From: Hansfordia pulvinata
Taxonomy: Eukaryota > Ascomycota > Sordariomycetes > Xylariales
Assembly (NCBI GenBank): GCA_006538405.1
Contig: BJKQ01000013.1
Span: 496,001 to 560,000, forward strand
Direction: 5' to 3'
DNA length: 64,000 nucleotides
Positions 22,689-35,570 of the stretch are shown one piece after another (the first letter of the stretch is position 1; every line of letters starts with the position of its first letter). The notes under the pieces were generated by a model, which was not told where the DNA came from, made no database searches, and was given only the letters and a program-made list of their open reading frames with translations. The position numbers were made by a program, and so were the translations under genes.

Positions 22689-22973
22689 CTAGACAATCTT
22701 GAAGGTGGTGGCGGCGTGCGGCCTATCGTGGTCGCCGCTTGTGGTGATGGTGCTCCCAACCTTGCCAAAGGCGCCGTGGAACTCGAGTGACTGGCCGGCG
22801 CCGAGCTCGATCCGCAGCTTGCGGGTGTTGCTGGGCAGCGTCTCCTCGCTGCCCTTGCCGAGGTTGCCCTGCTGGACGATGCCTCCGTTCTTGTTCAGCG
22901 CGTCGTACTGGGCGCCGAGGGCGCAGGAGACGGCCGCGGCGAAGACGGCGAGCTTGGCGGTGGAGAAGTACAT
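22689..22973 (-). CDS. Small secreted cysteine-free protein, 94 residues
   Basis: Single-exon gene. MYFSTAKLAVFAAAVSCALG is a signal peptide, with likely cleavage before AQYDALNKNGG. The mature part is about 74 residues without cysteine. It is rich in Gly, Thr, Ser and charged residues, with alternating hydrophobics (LRIELGAGQSLEFHGAFGKV) that suggest beta-strands. Codon use is strongly GC-biased, as in neighbouring real genes. The adjacent 5' region has pyrimidine- and T-rich runs, and a TATATA-like box lies about 180 bases upstream of the start. I do not recognise the family. A cell-wall, spore-surface or effector role is possible but not shown. Confidence 0.6.
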   Translation of the reverse strand: MYFSTAKLAVFAAAVSCALGAQYDALNKNGGIVQQGNLGKGSEETLPSNTRKLRIELGAGQSLEFHGAFGKVGSTITTSGDHDRPHAATTFKIV

Positions 22974-25900
22974 GTTTCCTTTCTGTGTTGCTGTTGACTG
23001 TTGTTTTTTTGGAAGTGTGCTGGATCAAGGACAGGTCGTATGGCAATGAGATGTATGTTTCTTTAAGAGGAGAAGATAGTACTGGGCTTTGTGTTGATGA
23101 GTTGATGAGTTGATGCTGGCTCTGGTTCTTCTTTTCCGACGTTCCCTCGTGTCTCTATATGCACGTCGAGCAGCTGTCCGGGGCGCGTGCTCGGAGTTCT
23201 TTCACTATTTCTCAGGACCGAAGGCAATACTGGGGGCGTTGTTGTTCTCGGAATAGCACCGCGTCTCTCAGTCGCAAGTTGACACCCGCGATTCGCGCAC
23301 AGACCCCGCGAAGGTTTCCGTCAAGTCTTTGAAGACTCAGACTGGGCCGCTGGGAGGCGATGGGAACTCTGCGTCGCCGCAGGATGGGGCCCTATGCGCC
23401 GCCGAAGGGGAAGGTGTGGAGGACCTCTGGCCTCTTGCCGGCGCCGTCCGGGCCGAGGTTCCGCGGATGCTCGGATGGCTGGCTGGACAGGTTCCGCGAC
23501 CCATGCCCACTCCGGAGGCGGCGCCTGCAAAGCCCAACGTCCTCAGGTTCCAGTCGCCTCAATGGTGATGGGGATGTTACGAGAATAGTCAGAATGGAGG
23601 CTGTGTTCATTGTGTCCAGTAGCTTGCCAAGCTGTTGCGGCACGCGGATCGGATCGCCACGCTCCTTGTCATGTCCCTGTCACGGGTGTGGCCCTGGCAT
23701 TCCTGTTGATCATAAGTGCTGGTAAGATCGAGCACTAGGGAAGTGTCAATCTCGTATCTTTTGCCTGCATGGCAGAGCGGTCTAGTTGTATTTACCAGTG
23801 CATTTGCCCACATGGGCCAAAACCGTTACAGTCCCAAGACAGAACTATTATCGCCGGCTACGGCCCGTCCGCCGCCCCTTGATGGCTTACGATAGCAGCC
23901 TGGACGCCCAAGTCGGTAGGTGGAAAGGTAGATCCCGAGTTGTTCCTCGCCCCGGGAGGAGCTGCGGCTCCTCCGCCAGGCCACCGCAGCTCTATTGCTA
24001 CGCACGGCCACGGTACGCACGGCTACGGAAGCAACAAAAGCGGGCTCGGGATTAGTGATTGAATTCGTGTGGCGACGTGGGGGCATATAGATAGAAAGTT
24101 CCGAATTAGAAAGATTGGACAGGGCAGACCGCCCTCAAAAAGGCTCTCAAGTGAGCGGTGCAGCATGAAAACTTGGAAGATAGCAGCAGATGCACCCTCG
24201 CACATAGTCTGTGGCGAGCTCCGCATGGCCACGTCAGGTGCTCACACCTAACGGTAGGTAAGTTCGCGTGTCGTTCAATAGCCTGAAGAAAAGGATTCTG
24301 CGTAACTAGGAGCTTGGACCTTCTGCGGCGCTTCTTTCCTTCCCGGACTCCAGCAGGCCACATCCAGACTGGGGCGAAGTCTTCGGCCGCGGTGAGTTCC
24401 GCCAACGTTGACCCGCGTTCTCGCGAGCGTCAAGACCGGGTACGGTGAGCTCTGGCCATGACCGCCTTTGCCTCCGCTCATGAGTAACTGACACAACACG
24501 AGCCGGGCCGGCCGGAGCAGCGCTGGGATTGTGCTCTCTGCGGGCTGTGCTTCACGAACGCTGCGACCCGTTGCCACCACGGTCTGGTGTGATGTGTGGC
24601 GAGTTGATCTGCGGTTGAAACAGTCCATCTTGCCGGAGCCTCCGTCGTCCTATCCAAATACCAGCCTGTGCAAGACTGGCTCTGTTTTGTGTCCTTGGGT
24701 CCACATCCTATCTCTTTTTCACAATCCTACTTCTCTTCCGTCGCTGCGCGGCACACCATAAGCGCTTTCAGGAGTGTCAACAAGGACACAGCTAGAAAAT
24801 ATAAGGCCTCCCGGGTTGGACTTGGATGTGTGAAGGGCCGTCGCCCCGGCCGAGATGATCCCGGGGGTGTCTCACCGCTCCAGTTACTCTTCTTTCTGGA
24901 GGACTCGTTCTACGTTCGTTTCCTGTAGGACTCCGAGAAAATCCGCCCGAAGTAACGCCTCCCCTCTTCAAAGAACATCTTGAATACCCACACGCGTGAA
25001 TGGCATGCCCGATGCCCAGATCCGTGCGTGAGGCAGCAGATAGAGAAGCAGAAGAAGGAAGCCGGCCTGGTCGAGGGTGCCGCCCAGCGAAGGTCCCCCT
25101 GTCTACGCTCTACTCTCTTGCGCCTCGACCGGCACCCCCCTCGTGCGTCGTGGGCCCCCCCGACCGCGAGCTCCTGCGCTTGCGTGCTAAGACTGTGTGC
25201 CCAGCGCCTTGCCGGGCCCTCTGCAGGCGCCTTCCCCATCACCGACTCGCACTGTTGTTGCCTCGACCGGCGTTGCTGGCCGGAGTCCTCCGCGGTTGTG
25301 ATCAGGACTCGGTGTGTGGCCTGCCCGCGGTGCCTCCCTCGCGGCGGCCAAGGAGCCTCTTTTCGCTAGCGGGGGGCGTCCTCGAGGCGGAAGTCATTCG
25401 TTTGTGTGGTGTTCATTCCAGTTGTGTTCGTCTCGTCCTGCTGTAGACTGCTTCGGCCGCCGCCGCTGCCGCCCACGCGCTCGCCGTTCTTCCCTCTGGC
25501 GGCCGAGCTCGGTCTCTGGGCCGAGATGCACGCTCTGCGCGGACGCACGCGCGTGTGGAGGCTCAGGTGGGCGAGAAGAAGTAGGACGAGGGCGACGACG
25601 ACGTCGACGAGGATTTCCCCTCTGTCAAAGTCGAGGAGATGTGGCCCCAGACAAGGCAAAGTCAACGGTTGGAACCACTAGACTACTTCCCTAGACTGGA
25701 TGGGTGCCAGTGGCCAAGGCGATGAAGTGCCAGAGTTGACACATCATTCAGTGGCAACTTTACCGGCACTTATTACTATCAACATGCCACAAGGCCAGGG
25801 CTTACGGCCGGACCCTTGACACGAGGCCCACAGCTCTACACACACCACAACGTCCTCTTTCACCACGTGTCTTCAGACGTTGGCTGGGGATTTGCGCGCG

Positions 25901-26829
25901 TCGATGGCCTGCAATTGGGTTGGGTTCCTCGCAGCGCTCGACATGCAAGGTCCATCCAGTCGTTCTTCCATTTCACTTCTTTCCGAGGCGGGCGTCTCCG
26001 TTTACCCGCCCGCCATAGTCGCACCGGTCGCAGCATAGATCGGGGGACGCGACGGCGGTCTGCAGAGTCAGAGTGTCTGACGACAAGGCAAAGCAAGAGC
26101 GAATCCCCTCACTGCCCCGGCGCCCACTTTATTAGGAGCTCGCCTCCAGGCCCACGCAGGCCACGGCGGGTGCTGGGATACGATAGGAAGCTGATGACAC
26201 GGACGGGGAGGTTACTGCGTGACTTCAGCGCTCTAGTTTGCAGCTCTCGAGACCATGTGCTCGCGCCCACGCGTGGGAGCCAGCAAGTCTGCGGGCTGCG
26301 AGAGCTGTCTGTCCCCGTTTCCCGCCGGGGTAATCGTCTCCGGGAGCGATCGCGACCGGCGTGAGCGGCTGCGTCGGTTCTGTCTGACGGGGCTCTTGCG
26401 GTTGTCGCCACAGCCCGAGAATGAAAACCGTTGCCAAGCACAGGCGACAGGGCCGTGTCTAAGGCATGAATAGCTACGGTACGCGGCAGTTTACCCAAGA
26501 GATACCTTAGTCCTCGAGATGGCCGTTTCTCCGGCGGGCCCCCCCGCCACAACTCACGAAAGGAAGGCCTTGGTCCGGGTGTTCTCACAGCGTTGACCAT
26601 GACAGCGCAGACACCCGCCATGGGAAGAAGGCAGCTAGTCGCAGCACACACTTCGGGCGCTGGAGCCATGGGGCGCCCGCTGGCCTCTCGTGACAATGGG
26701 TCCACGAAAGCAGCGATCACGACAGACGATCAGGACGGGAAGAGTTAGATGGCCAGAGAAAAGACAGAGAAAAGAGAGAGAAAAGTGTAACCTAAACGGA
26801 ACTATTAAATAAGACGACAGCCGCCCCCG
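22974..26829. other. Long intergenic region
   Basis: 3.9 kb upstream of the small secreted gene and downstream of the esterase. Many open frames cross it on both strands (for example 24980-25369, 25000-25446 and 26109-26720). They have atypical composition and no splice-linked partners or domains. No RNA gene recognised. Confidence 0.5.
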
Positions 26830-28382
26830 TCAGCCGGTCGAGAGGGTCCTGCCGAGCCACTGCGTCATGCTGGCGTACTGGTCGCCGGGCGCGACGCCGA
26901 TGCCAAAGTCGGTGATGGGCTCGACGTGGAACTCGTCCTCGACCAGGCTGAGCTGCACGCTCTTGCTGCCCATGTCCCTCTGCGCGCGCGCCAGCCAGCC
27001 AGTCCGTTGTTAGCCCCAGATCTCGACGGCAAGGTAATGATGATTCGTGGCAGCTTTCTCCCAGAAGAGCCAGTGGGAGAAAGGCACTCGAGTCTCGGTG
27101 GAAACCAAAGAAAAAAGGGGGGGAAGAGGGGGTAAAACTAACCTCCATAGCCTGGTACAGCTCCAGGATGGGGTCGCGGAGGACCTCGCGCGCGCCGGCG
27201 CCGACGAAGACGCTGTCGACGGGGACCTTGGCCCACCAGCCCTCCGGGGCGGTCGCGGGCTCGCTGTAGACGTCCGTGTCCGTGTCCGTGTCCTCCTCCC
27301 CCAGGAAGTTGTCCCTCCACTTCCCCAGGGCCTGCGCCGAGACGACGTCGAACCGCGTGTTCTCCCGGTAGCTGGCGTAGTCGGTCCCGAAGCCGGACCA
27401 GGGGGAGAGGAACAGCGCGCCGGAGAAGCGGCCGCCGTGCATGTCCAGCCGGTCGACCTCCGGGTGGCCGCGGGCGAGGTGCGACAGCAGGGCCATGGCG
27501 AGGTGCGCGCCGGCCGAGTCGCCCTGAAGCACAATGTCGGCGGGGTCGAAGCGCAGGTCCTCGAGGGCGTAGCGCAGCAGGGCGGCGGCCTGGGCCAGCG
27601 GCTTGGGCCAGAGGGACTTGGGCGCCAGGTCGTACTCGAGGAAGAGCACGCCGACGTCGTCGTCGTGGCCGCCGCCGCCCCGGGACCCCGAGGCCGAGGA
27701 GGAGGAGGAGATGTCGTCCAGCTGCTTCTGCACCAGGCTGAAGTGGCCCGGCAGCGCGGGCATGCAGTACCCGCCCCCCGGGAAGTACAGGATCAGCTTC
27801 TTGGGGTCCTTGCTGTTGCCGAGCCAGAACGCCCGCGCCCCCTCGTCCAGGTCCACCACCTCGGGTTTGCGCGGCGTCTGCGCGTGCGCCGCCGTCGTCG
27901 TCGTCGCTGCCTCGCGGAGGGCTTTGACGTGGGCTTCGTAGGCCTGCTCGGCGGCCGCGGCAGGCATCAGGAGTCTTTTGTGTTTTTCAGGGGTTAGCGG
28001 GCTCAGCAAGCATAGCTCACAGTCTGTTTTGGGAGGGCGGGAGGACAAGAAGAATAGCAAAGTGGTGGTCGCAAACGCAGATCTATAAAGAGGCGAGGCA
28101 GACACCTACTGGATTTCCCTGATAGAGGCGCGCTCGAAGAAGGTCCGGGACGCGGCGGCGGCGGCTTCCCTCCGGTGGGCTTTACCCATTATGTCCCATC
28201 GCAGCAGCGCCCTGGCTGAGGCGGCGGCCACCCCGTAGACTTTTCACGAGGGCAACCGACAATGTGGTGTCAGCAGGTGCGAGAAGCGCGTGAGAGGGTT
28301 TCTGGCTGTTCGTGCGCGAGGGGCTTTACGTACAGGACCTGCTTATCGTGGGGATAAGACCCAGGGCTGTCGACGCGTCCAT
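26830..28382 (-). CDS. Alpha/beta-hydrolase fold-3 esterase (HSL-like carboxylesterase)
   Basis: Serine esterase of the hormone-sensitive-lipase/abhydrolase_3 group. Exons are 28382-28334, 28239-28110, 27974-27143 and 26979-26830, giving 386 residues. All three junctions are in phase. The start at 28382 is the first Met of the frame that splices into SFYGVAAASARALLRWD. The oxyanion-hole block is FPGGGY (Gly126-128), where many relatives have HGGG. The nucleophile elbow is GDSAG (Ser at about residue 212). The catalytic Asp fits LRDPILE, and the His is in VEDEFHVEPI near the C terminus. No signal peptide, so probably intracellular. Fungal homologues act on esters in secondary metabolism or detoxification. 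No metabolic genes flank it directly, so its substrate is unknown. Confidence 0.85.
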
Positions 28383-30228
28383 GTTTGGAGAGGTCCTATC
28401 TGACAGGCAGTCCGGAGATCTAAGTCTGGAGACCTAAAGACAGGACGGCAATGGCGGGACACTTTTCGATTGGGCAATTCAGCAGCAACAGAGATATGGT
28501 GCGAGGCTGCGCAGAGCAACACGGTGGGCCAAAGGGTCCTACTGCGGGGGGGCAGGCTGCGTGGTGAAGAGAGATGGCTGAGCTGACAGAACACGGCAGT
28601 TGGATTTTCGATCGGCAACGACCCCAGGCTGACATACTCAAGCAGCGAGGGGAGAAAAAGGGGGCGGGGGAGGGAGGGGGGGGGGGGGGGAGAGGGAAAC
28701 ACCTCGAGAAAGCGACGGTGCATATAAACAGTATGCAGGTCCGCCGCCTGCAGGCTGCATCTACCATAACTGCCTTACGTTGACCACATGGCCCGACCCC
28801 CTCCCCTTCGCGGTTGGTGGTCGAGATGTCCGGTGGCGGCCGGCGTGGGCGGGTGGCATCTACTCTGTTCCTCTTCGCCCCTGGAGATCAGCCGGCCTCT
28901 TGTTGCGGGTGGTGCGATGAAGAAGCTCGAGATGCGACGCTGTCGCGGCAATACCACTCTTCCGCGGCGATACCACGCTGCCGCGCGCGTGGTCGCCACT
29001 CCGCCGGCGGGTTCGAGGCGCGCAGAGAAGAGCGCAGCGGCAGGGCTTGCCGAGAGGCGCAAGGCGAGAGGCGAGGCGAGAGGCGAGGCGAGAGGCGAGA
29101 GAGAGAGGAGGCAGGTAGCGGCAGCGGCAGCGGCAGCGGGGATCGCCTGCCACCACATCTGCCTCTCATCCTACTCGTGCCCAAGGTACCCAGCTCAACT
29201 CGTGAGAAGGGGGGAGGGAGGGGATCCCCAAAGCCGAGACAGACACACGGCGGCGGCCCCAGCTGAGCCTGGAACGCGGCGGGTGGACGTTGTCGAGGTG
29301 GGGACGAGCCAGCACCGCGAGTGGTGTAAGTGGTGTACATGGTGGGAAGCGGAAGGTCGAGTGACACGAAGGGCAGGGGACCCTGGCGAGCAGTCCCTCA
29401 TGGGCACCGGAAGGGGAGAGGGGGGGGGAGCGAGGCTCCAGGATTCTTCTGCATCATGATGCCGGCTCCGAATGGTGACATTACTAGGCAGGGGGTTGGG
29501 TTCAAGCCCCTGGACGACTATGTCGGAGGTCTGTAGAAGGGTGCAAGGAGCCGAGTGTTGGTGTTGGTGTTGCGCCGTGCTGCTGGAGGCATTGAGCAGT
29601 TGCCGTGCCTGGTCGATGGCTGTCTTAGCCTTGCTCGTCCCTTGTCTAGTGCAATGCCTTCTTCTCCAAGTCAAAGGGAAGTTGGCCTGAAGCACTCGGC
29701 AGCTGACGATGCCAGTAGTGATTATAGGAAGTAGGTAGATACCCAAGCTAAGTACGGTAGGTATCTACACACTAATCGAACACTCGTAGTGCTGACGGCT
29801 CAGCTCAGATGGGTCGGCGTCTGTGGTGGGCGCCGATCTGCCGGCCCGTCGCTCGAGGGGGATTTGGCCCAAGGCGAAGAGCCCAGCCACCGAGCGGCGG
29901 TTTTTCTATGGCCACCACCACCACCACGACGAACAGACAGGGGTCGCTGCCGGGGCTGGCTCAGGTGGTGGTGATGGTGCTGGTGATCCCTACTTCTTTA
30001 CCCTCCCTCAGCTCAGCTCTCGCATGTAACTCAAGTGCCTAACTTAGGTAGGACACAATGGACGGGATCTACTCGTAGGTAAGTGTGTAGGTACTCCTCC
30101 CAAGGTAGGGCGGGTATGTATTGATGACGGGGGGCGCATCGTGGCAGCTGATGGAAGGAAGGAAGGAATAAAGGGCCGAGTGGACATGGGAGATCAGTGT
30201 CGAGTGTACTGCCCCCATCCCCGTCCAT

Positions 30229-30254
<26 letters not shown>
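30229..30254. repeat. (TC)n microsatellite
   Basis: Thirteen perfect TC units in intergenic DNA. Confidence 0.9.
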
Positions 30255-30260
<6 letters not shown>

Positions 30261-31475
30261 TACCGAATTAATGACATTACTCGCGTGATACGCTTGTGAG
30301 CCGTCTATCATGGCTGGAGAGTGGCGGGACGACACTCAGCAGCCGCCACTAGAAACTTGGTCCTATCCAACCGAGATACCAGGTACATGTACCTAACACA
30401 TCGACTACTTGACCTACGGTACCTTACCTATCCGTCCTGAGGTATCTAAGGTAGCTACCTACTCGTAGTAGATATCTCCGCCTTACAAGGTTTACATGCT
30501 GCGACTTGTTACGACCGTAAGGTCCACGGGCCAGCTCGAGACGATCCGATCCCATCGACGACTGGGTAATAACTTAAGGTAGGTAAGTACCTACCTTGCG
30601 AGTGTTATACATCCCTACGTCTGGCGACTATATTCCCTGTCTCCCCTCCCTCACATCACGACCGCCCCCGGCTTGGAGACACCCACTGATGGTCCATCAA
30701 CCGAATCCTGCAGATCGGCGCCTTGCTTACCGATGCGCCTGCGCTGCTCTGTTCGAGTACAGTACAGTAGTGCCAAAGACGGACGGGTTGGGGCATATAG
30801 GTGGTCGATCCATTTCTGACCCTATTACCCTTATAGGTCACTCGCACATACCTACCTACCTACTCACCTACAGTGTCGTGCCAGGTTGGTACACAACCAC
30901 ACAACGAACTCTGCCATGGAGAATAGACGTTGAACATGTCCTCTCTCCCGCAGTCCCATGCCAAGAAGAGGCGTGTACTCGTACGAGTATCCGTACATGC
31001 CTGAGGTACTACCGCAGGCACATGTAATGGATCCCTGCCCCTTGGCGCAGGCAGCCACCGTACGATGCCACCACACGCCAACGGGACCGACGACTCCCTT
31101 TGCGATACACCCCTACTAGTTCCCTGCCCTGGCTGTAGGTTAACGTAGTTTGCGCATGCGAGCAGGCCCTCGCTCAGCAGCTCGCGGCGGGCTGCTTACC
31201 TACTTGCGAAGACCGATGCAACCTCCTCAAGTCCACCCGCAACCCATCCTGAGGCATTTAGGCAGGTGTTGTCGCCAGTATGCCCCCCCGGCCCTAGGCC
31301 CTACGACTACGTTCAAGGCCCCGGCCCACGTTGGAGACGTCGACAGCGGCCGCTCTCTCTTCCTCTCTCTTTCCCTCTCTCTGTCCCTCCCCCCCCCTTG
31401 GACCCTTGAACCCCTGCTCATTCCCTCGCCGGCGGGCGTCTGGCCATGGAAAAGGACGTGAAGCCACAATGCCTG

Positions 31476-31495
31476 CCCCCCCCCCCCCCCCCCCC
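31476..31495. repeat. Poly-C run of 20
   Basis: Uninterrupted C20 in intergenic DNA. Confidence 0.9.
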
Positions 31496-31687
31496 GCAAA
31501 CCCGGCCGCCCGGCCGGCTCTGGACGCGGCGCGGCGGGCGTCACGTCCTGTCTCATCTCATCTCGCCAGCGTCGGTGCTCCAACGCTGCCGCGTCTAGAT
31601 CGACACACCACCTCCTGTTTTCGTATCTTTTCGATTTCTCTATCTGTCTGTCTCCATGTGAATGCCTGTGTAAGTGTGCGTGTGTGC

Positions 31688-31711
31688 GTGTGTGTGTGTG
31701 TGTGTGTGTGC
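31688..31711. repeat. (GT)n microsatellite
   Basis: About 12 GT units; TGTGCG-type units extend it on the left. Confidence 0.85.
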
Positions 31712-32263
31712 ATGCGGGAACCCACCCGCTGCGGAAAGAAGCCGGCTTCAACATTGTCTCTGCCGGCCGCCCCAAACCCAACCGCCCCCCCTTGTTCTCC
31801 CTCCCTGCCGCCCTCCCTCATGCGCGGGCCGTCCGCCTCGCTGATGAGTCCCGGGCCGGTCTGGTGGTGCTGAAGAAGCCATCGACAGGAGAGAGGTTGT
31901 AACCCCCAAAGTGCCGGCAGGAGACGAGACGAACGTCTCTCGCCCACGTGGACCCCCATTCCCCCCTCCCCCGTCCCGGCGCAACCTGGAAGGAGGGAGA
32001 GGGCCCTCCGCGTTCGTTGGAGTCGGCCCATCATGAACCTGCATACCTGGTCTACCTATCTACACTACCCGGCATCTGTACTCGTAGACCATCCCCTGTG
32101 CAAGGTATCACTCCACACAGACGAGACGACAAGGTTCGGTCCTTCCAGCCCGCCGGGACTCGATCCTCTGGAGGTTAGAAAGGTTATTGGTCCCACTTGG
32201 TAGACACTCAATTGCTGATACTCACTTGGACACTTACTCACTTGGACACTTGGACACACACAG

Positions 32264-32284
32264 ACACACACACACACACACACA
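32264..32284. repeat. (CA)n microsatellite
   Basis: CA run preceded by CACTTGGA repeats, upstream of the rhodopsin-like gene. Confidence 0.85.
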
Positions 32285-32794
32285 TCTCGTCTGACCTGCA
32301 TGCAAGCGCGCTCTCTGATAAAGGTCGCGCATCCCGTGGGCGCCCAGACGAGGTTGCAACGTCTACCGCGGCTTCGCCTGGCCGCTGCCACTCGCAACTG
32401 CGTCACCGTATCCTATCTTGCCTGCCTTGCCTACTTCACTTACATACCTACATTTCGATCACATTGCACCCAATTCACTTCACTTCTACTACTCTCCTCG
32501 GCCATGCGTGAGCCCACACGCCGCCTCGCCCGCTCACAACCTCTCGACAACCCTCTCCGCCCCCCTCACTCCTTCATTCCCCCGGCGCACTGTCTGGACA
32601 GTCGTCGCCTCCCCATCCAGCCAGCCAAGCCAGCCGGCCTCGCGTAAGGTGGTGAGCTCCTCATCATCAAGCCACCACGGCTATTCGCGCTCGCTCGCTC
32701 GCTCGCTCTCTTACAGGGGCCCACCCCCCTCCCTTTTTCTCTCTCTCTCTCTCCCTCCTTGCCCTACTACGCTGGCTCCCTCCGCCGTCCAACG

Positions 32795-34395
32795 ATGGCC
32801 GGCGAGGAGAACAAGGGCCCGGGCTTCACCGCCGCCTGCATCATCGTCACCGTCGCCGCCGTCATCGCCGTCGCCCTGCGCGCCTACTCCCAGCGCCTCA
32901 AGTCGCGCGCCTTCCTGCTCGACGAGGCCTTCCTCCTCGCCGCTCTCGTACGTGTAAATCCCCGAGAGGGACCGCCCGAGCCCATCCGCTCGCCAATGCG
33001 CCTTGTCTTGTCTCGGCCGTCTTGTCTGTCGGGTGACGGCTACAGATAAATATAAAGGCAGACAGCGACATTTGAAGCTAACTACTTGCCACCCCGCGCT
33101 CTTCTTCTTCTGCAGGTATTCACAATTGGTCTCTGCATAGAGACATGTCTGTGTAAGTCTATGCTTCTCGCCGCCGCCGCCGCCGCCACCGCTCGAGCCA
33201 AAGCTGACTGATCATGGGCCGTGCTTGCAGGTTTCCGATGGGGCGCCGGCCGCCATATGATGGACATTATGGCCACCGACCCTGAGCCGCTCGTGAACCA
33301 GCGCAAATACTGGATTGTACGTCGACCGCGCGCCCATCCATGTTTGCAACCTGCGAGGAAGATTAAAAAGAAAAGCGCGCGTTTCGCGCCTTCGTGTTTT
33401 CCCCGCCTCCCCATCATCCATGGCTGACCTCGAAAACCCCGCCCACAGTCCGGCTACGCCTCTGTCGTCAACTGGGCCATCTGCATGTTCCGTGAGTCCT
33501 GACTCTTGAATCGACACCGCCTTTGCCTGCCTGGATTTGCCCAGACTCGGCCGCGGCGTGTAAACGCTCGGAGAAGCTAACCTCGCCCCTCCTGCATCCC
33601 CACAGTCATCAAGTGCGCGCTGCTGGCCATGTACAAGCGCATCTTCATCCACCACTCGTCGAGCCGGCTGTACAAGTGGTCGACGTACCTGATCATCGGC
33701 TACGTGGTGGCGAGCTCCGTGTCCGTCATCTTCGCCTACATCTTCATCTGCGACCCCATCTCGCACTGGTGGGACCAGATCAACGCCCTGGGCGGCCTGC
33801 CCGTGCCCCCCGGCGACTGCCCCAACCTGATCGCCCGCGGGCTGTCGTGCGCCGTCCTCAACATCGTCAGCGACCTGGCCACGCTGTCGCTCGGCGTCAT
33901 GGGCCTGTGGAGCCTGCACATGGACCGCGCCCGCAAGTTCATGGTCGGCGGCATCCTCTCGCTGGGTTCCCTGTGCGTTCTCTCTCTCTCTCTCCGGAAA
34001 AAAAAAAACCCCATCCATCCCGAGAAAGAATAGACGTCGATCCTCGTCGTGCGTGTGTGGGGGGAAGAGGGATCCCAAAAAGAGAAAACGCGACACCGGC
34101 TAACAGCAACAGGTGCTGCATCGTCAGCATCTCCAGGATTCCGCTGCTGCTCTCGGCCACCTTTGACAACGACGCGACATGTACGTGCACAGCGAAAACA
34201 GAGTCCAGGCTTTCGTTCTGAAGCATTGCCCCCCCCCCCCCTCCATGAACAACCAACCCCGCTCCCCCCCGCTGACCGATATTCTCCAGGGTCCAACGCC
34301 AACTCGCTTCTAATCGGAGTTCTCGGTACGTCTGTCCTCTGTCCCTTTTGGGTTTCCGACCAACCTCCCACCGTCTCACTCCATCGGCAAAACCG

Positions 34396-34431
<36 letters not shown>

Positions 34432-34884
34432 GCAACACTCCCCCTAGCTGACACATCGCAAACAGAGGCCGCGATCGGGGTCATCTGCGCGTCGCTCCCG
34501 GGGCTGGCGCCGCTGGTGCGCAAGCTGCGCGGCGAGGTGACGAGCCGGATGGGCCTGAGCAAGGACAGCAGCGGCCACGGCAGCAGCAGCCACCACCACA
34601 AGGAGGGCAGCTCCCGCCTCCACCACCATCACCACTCCCCATCCGCCGCCAAGCTGTCCCCGGACGGCGGCAGCGCGGGCGTCGAGAACGACATCCACGG
34701 CCCCTACATCCCCATGGACGACTACCCCCCGGCCAGCAGGCCGCTGCCGCCGCACTCCCGCCGCCCCTTGAACCACTACCACCACCACGACAGCGGCGGC
34801 AGCGGGGGTGGCGGCGGCGGGGGTGGTGGTGGCTCTGCGGGCGCGTACCTTGCGCCGAAGCAGGTCGCGACCGAGGTTGTTTAG
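32795..34884 (+). CDS. Rhodopsin-fold integral membrane protein (PTH11/SAT4-like)
   Basis: Seven-helix plasma-membrane protein of the fungal 'rhodopsin domain' family, which includes PTH11-like receptors. Exons: 32795-32947, 33116-33152, 33231-33316, 33449-33491, 33606-33972, 34113-34180, 34290-34325 and 34466-34884, giving 402 residues with all seven introns in phase. Helices include CIIVTVAAVIAVALRAY (TM1), the VFTIGLCIETCL and WAICMF segments, LIIGYVVASSVSVIFAYIF and GLSCAVLNIVSDLATLSLG. The family features LIKCALLAMYKRIF, CDPISHWW and a conserved SDLATL stretch are present. The cytosolic tail (~130 residues) is unusual: His-rich runs (HHHK, HHHHH, YHHHD) and a Gly10 run. Intron 7 holds a 31-base A tract. 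Ligand and signalling partner are unknown. It lies just outside the terpenoid genes and there is no evidence that it belongs with them. Confidence 0.85.
34400..34430. repeat. Poly-A tract of 31 in an intron
   Basis: A31 within intron 7 of the rhodopsin-like gene, between its donor (34326) and acceptor (34465). It is intronic, so not a polyadenylation tail or retrogene mark. Confidence 0.9.
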
Positions 34885-35570
34885 GGGTTAGAAGAAAAGG
34901 AGGAGGGGGAGGCGGCAGATGAGGCCAGCCCACTGTCTATCTGTCTGTGTACCTATTCACGATTCTGTCTTTTCTTTTTCTTTTTTAACGTTGGCGGCGG
35001 AGGCTGATGAGGACAATCCGATTCCCATGCATGGTCTCTTGTATGAGCCTTTTTTTTTTTCTTTTCTTTTCTTCACCCCTGGTCACAAAAAGGGTCATCG
35101 CATTTGCATCGGTGTTCTTTTTTTTTTTTTTTTTTTCCACTCTCGTCTCGCTCTACCCGCGTCTCTGTTTGCAGCAGGGCGGGGAGGGGCGTCGCCATTT
35201 CACGTTTTTAAGGCTCTTTTTGGGGGGGTTGATCTGGGATGTAGCATTAGGTAGGTACATTGGAAGGTGGTCGTTACGAGTACGGTTACATGATGGAGGT
35301 TTGGTATTATGGTAAGGTACCTAGTCTTGGTAGGTACCTTGCCTCACCTACACCCAGGGAGGTAGGTAGGCACTTTGGGCAGTACATTGATTGATGAGCT
35401 TCAAGTTGTTACTCTCCACTTGCACTCCGTGCCGTCCACTTGTCCGATCTATCATGGATCCCTCCAATGCAATCCCGCCGCCTGCGCGTGGCTGACGAAA
35501 TCTCCGTCGAGGTACCTGGAAGGACTGGAGAATGGGAGGGCCAGATCAGACCTTCTGACGACAGCCAGCC

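Larger units (their letters stand above)
28383..32794. other. Long intergenic region rich in simple repeats
   Basis: 4.4 kb between two divergent genes. It holds a G run (about 28677-28690), a GCGAGAGGCGAG-type repeat (29057-29103), many TAGGTA/TACCTA motifs (29725-29765, 30085-30110, 30400-30600), and CT, GT, CA and C tracts listed separately. A pyrimidine-rich zone (32680-32760) lies directly before the rhodopsin-like gene, as in many fungal promoters. No gene supported. Confidence 0.5.

Noticed and set aside
24980..25694. Cluster of overlapping Cys/Arg-rich open frames
   Set aside because: All three frames are open because of base composition. None shows domain order, a signal peptide or credible introns.
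29490..29515. tRNA-like B box (GGTTCAAGCCC)
   Set aside because: No matching A box, acceptor stem or anticodon arm upstream. Similar isolated B-box-like strings at 36390 and 37350 (minus) also fail.
34400..34430. Poly-A tract as evidence of a retroposed copy
   Set aside because: It sits inside an intron between functional donor and acceptor sites, with no target-site duplication.
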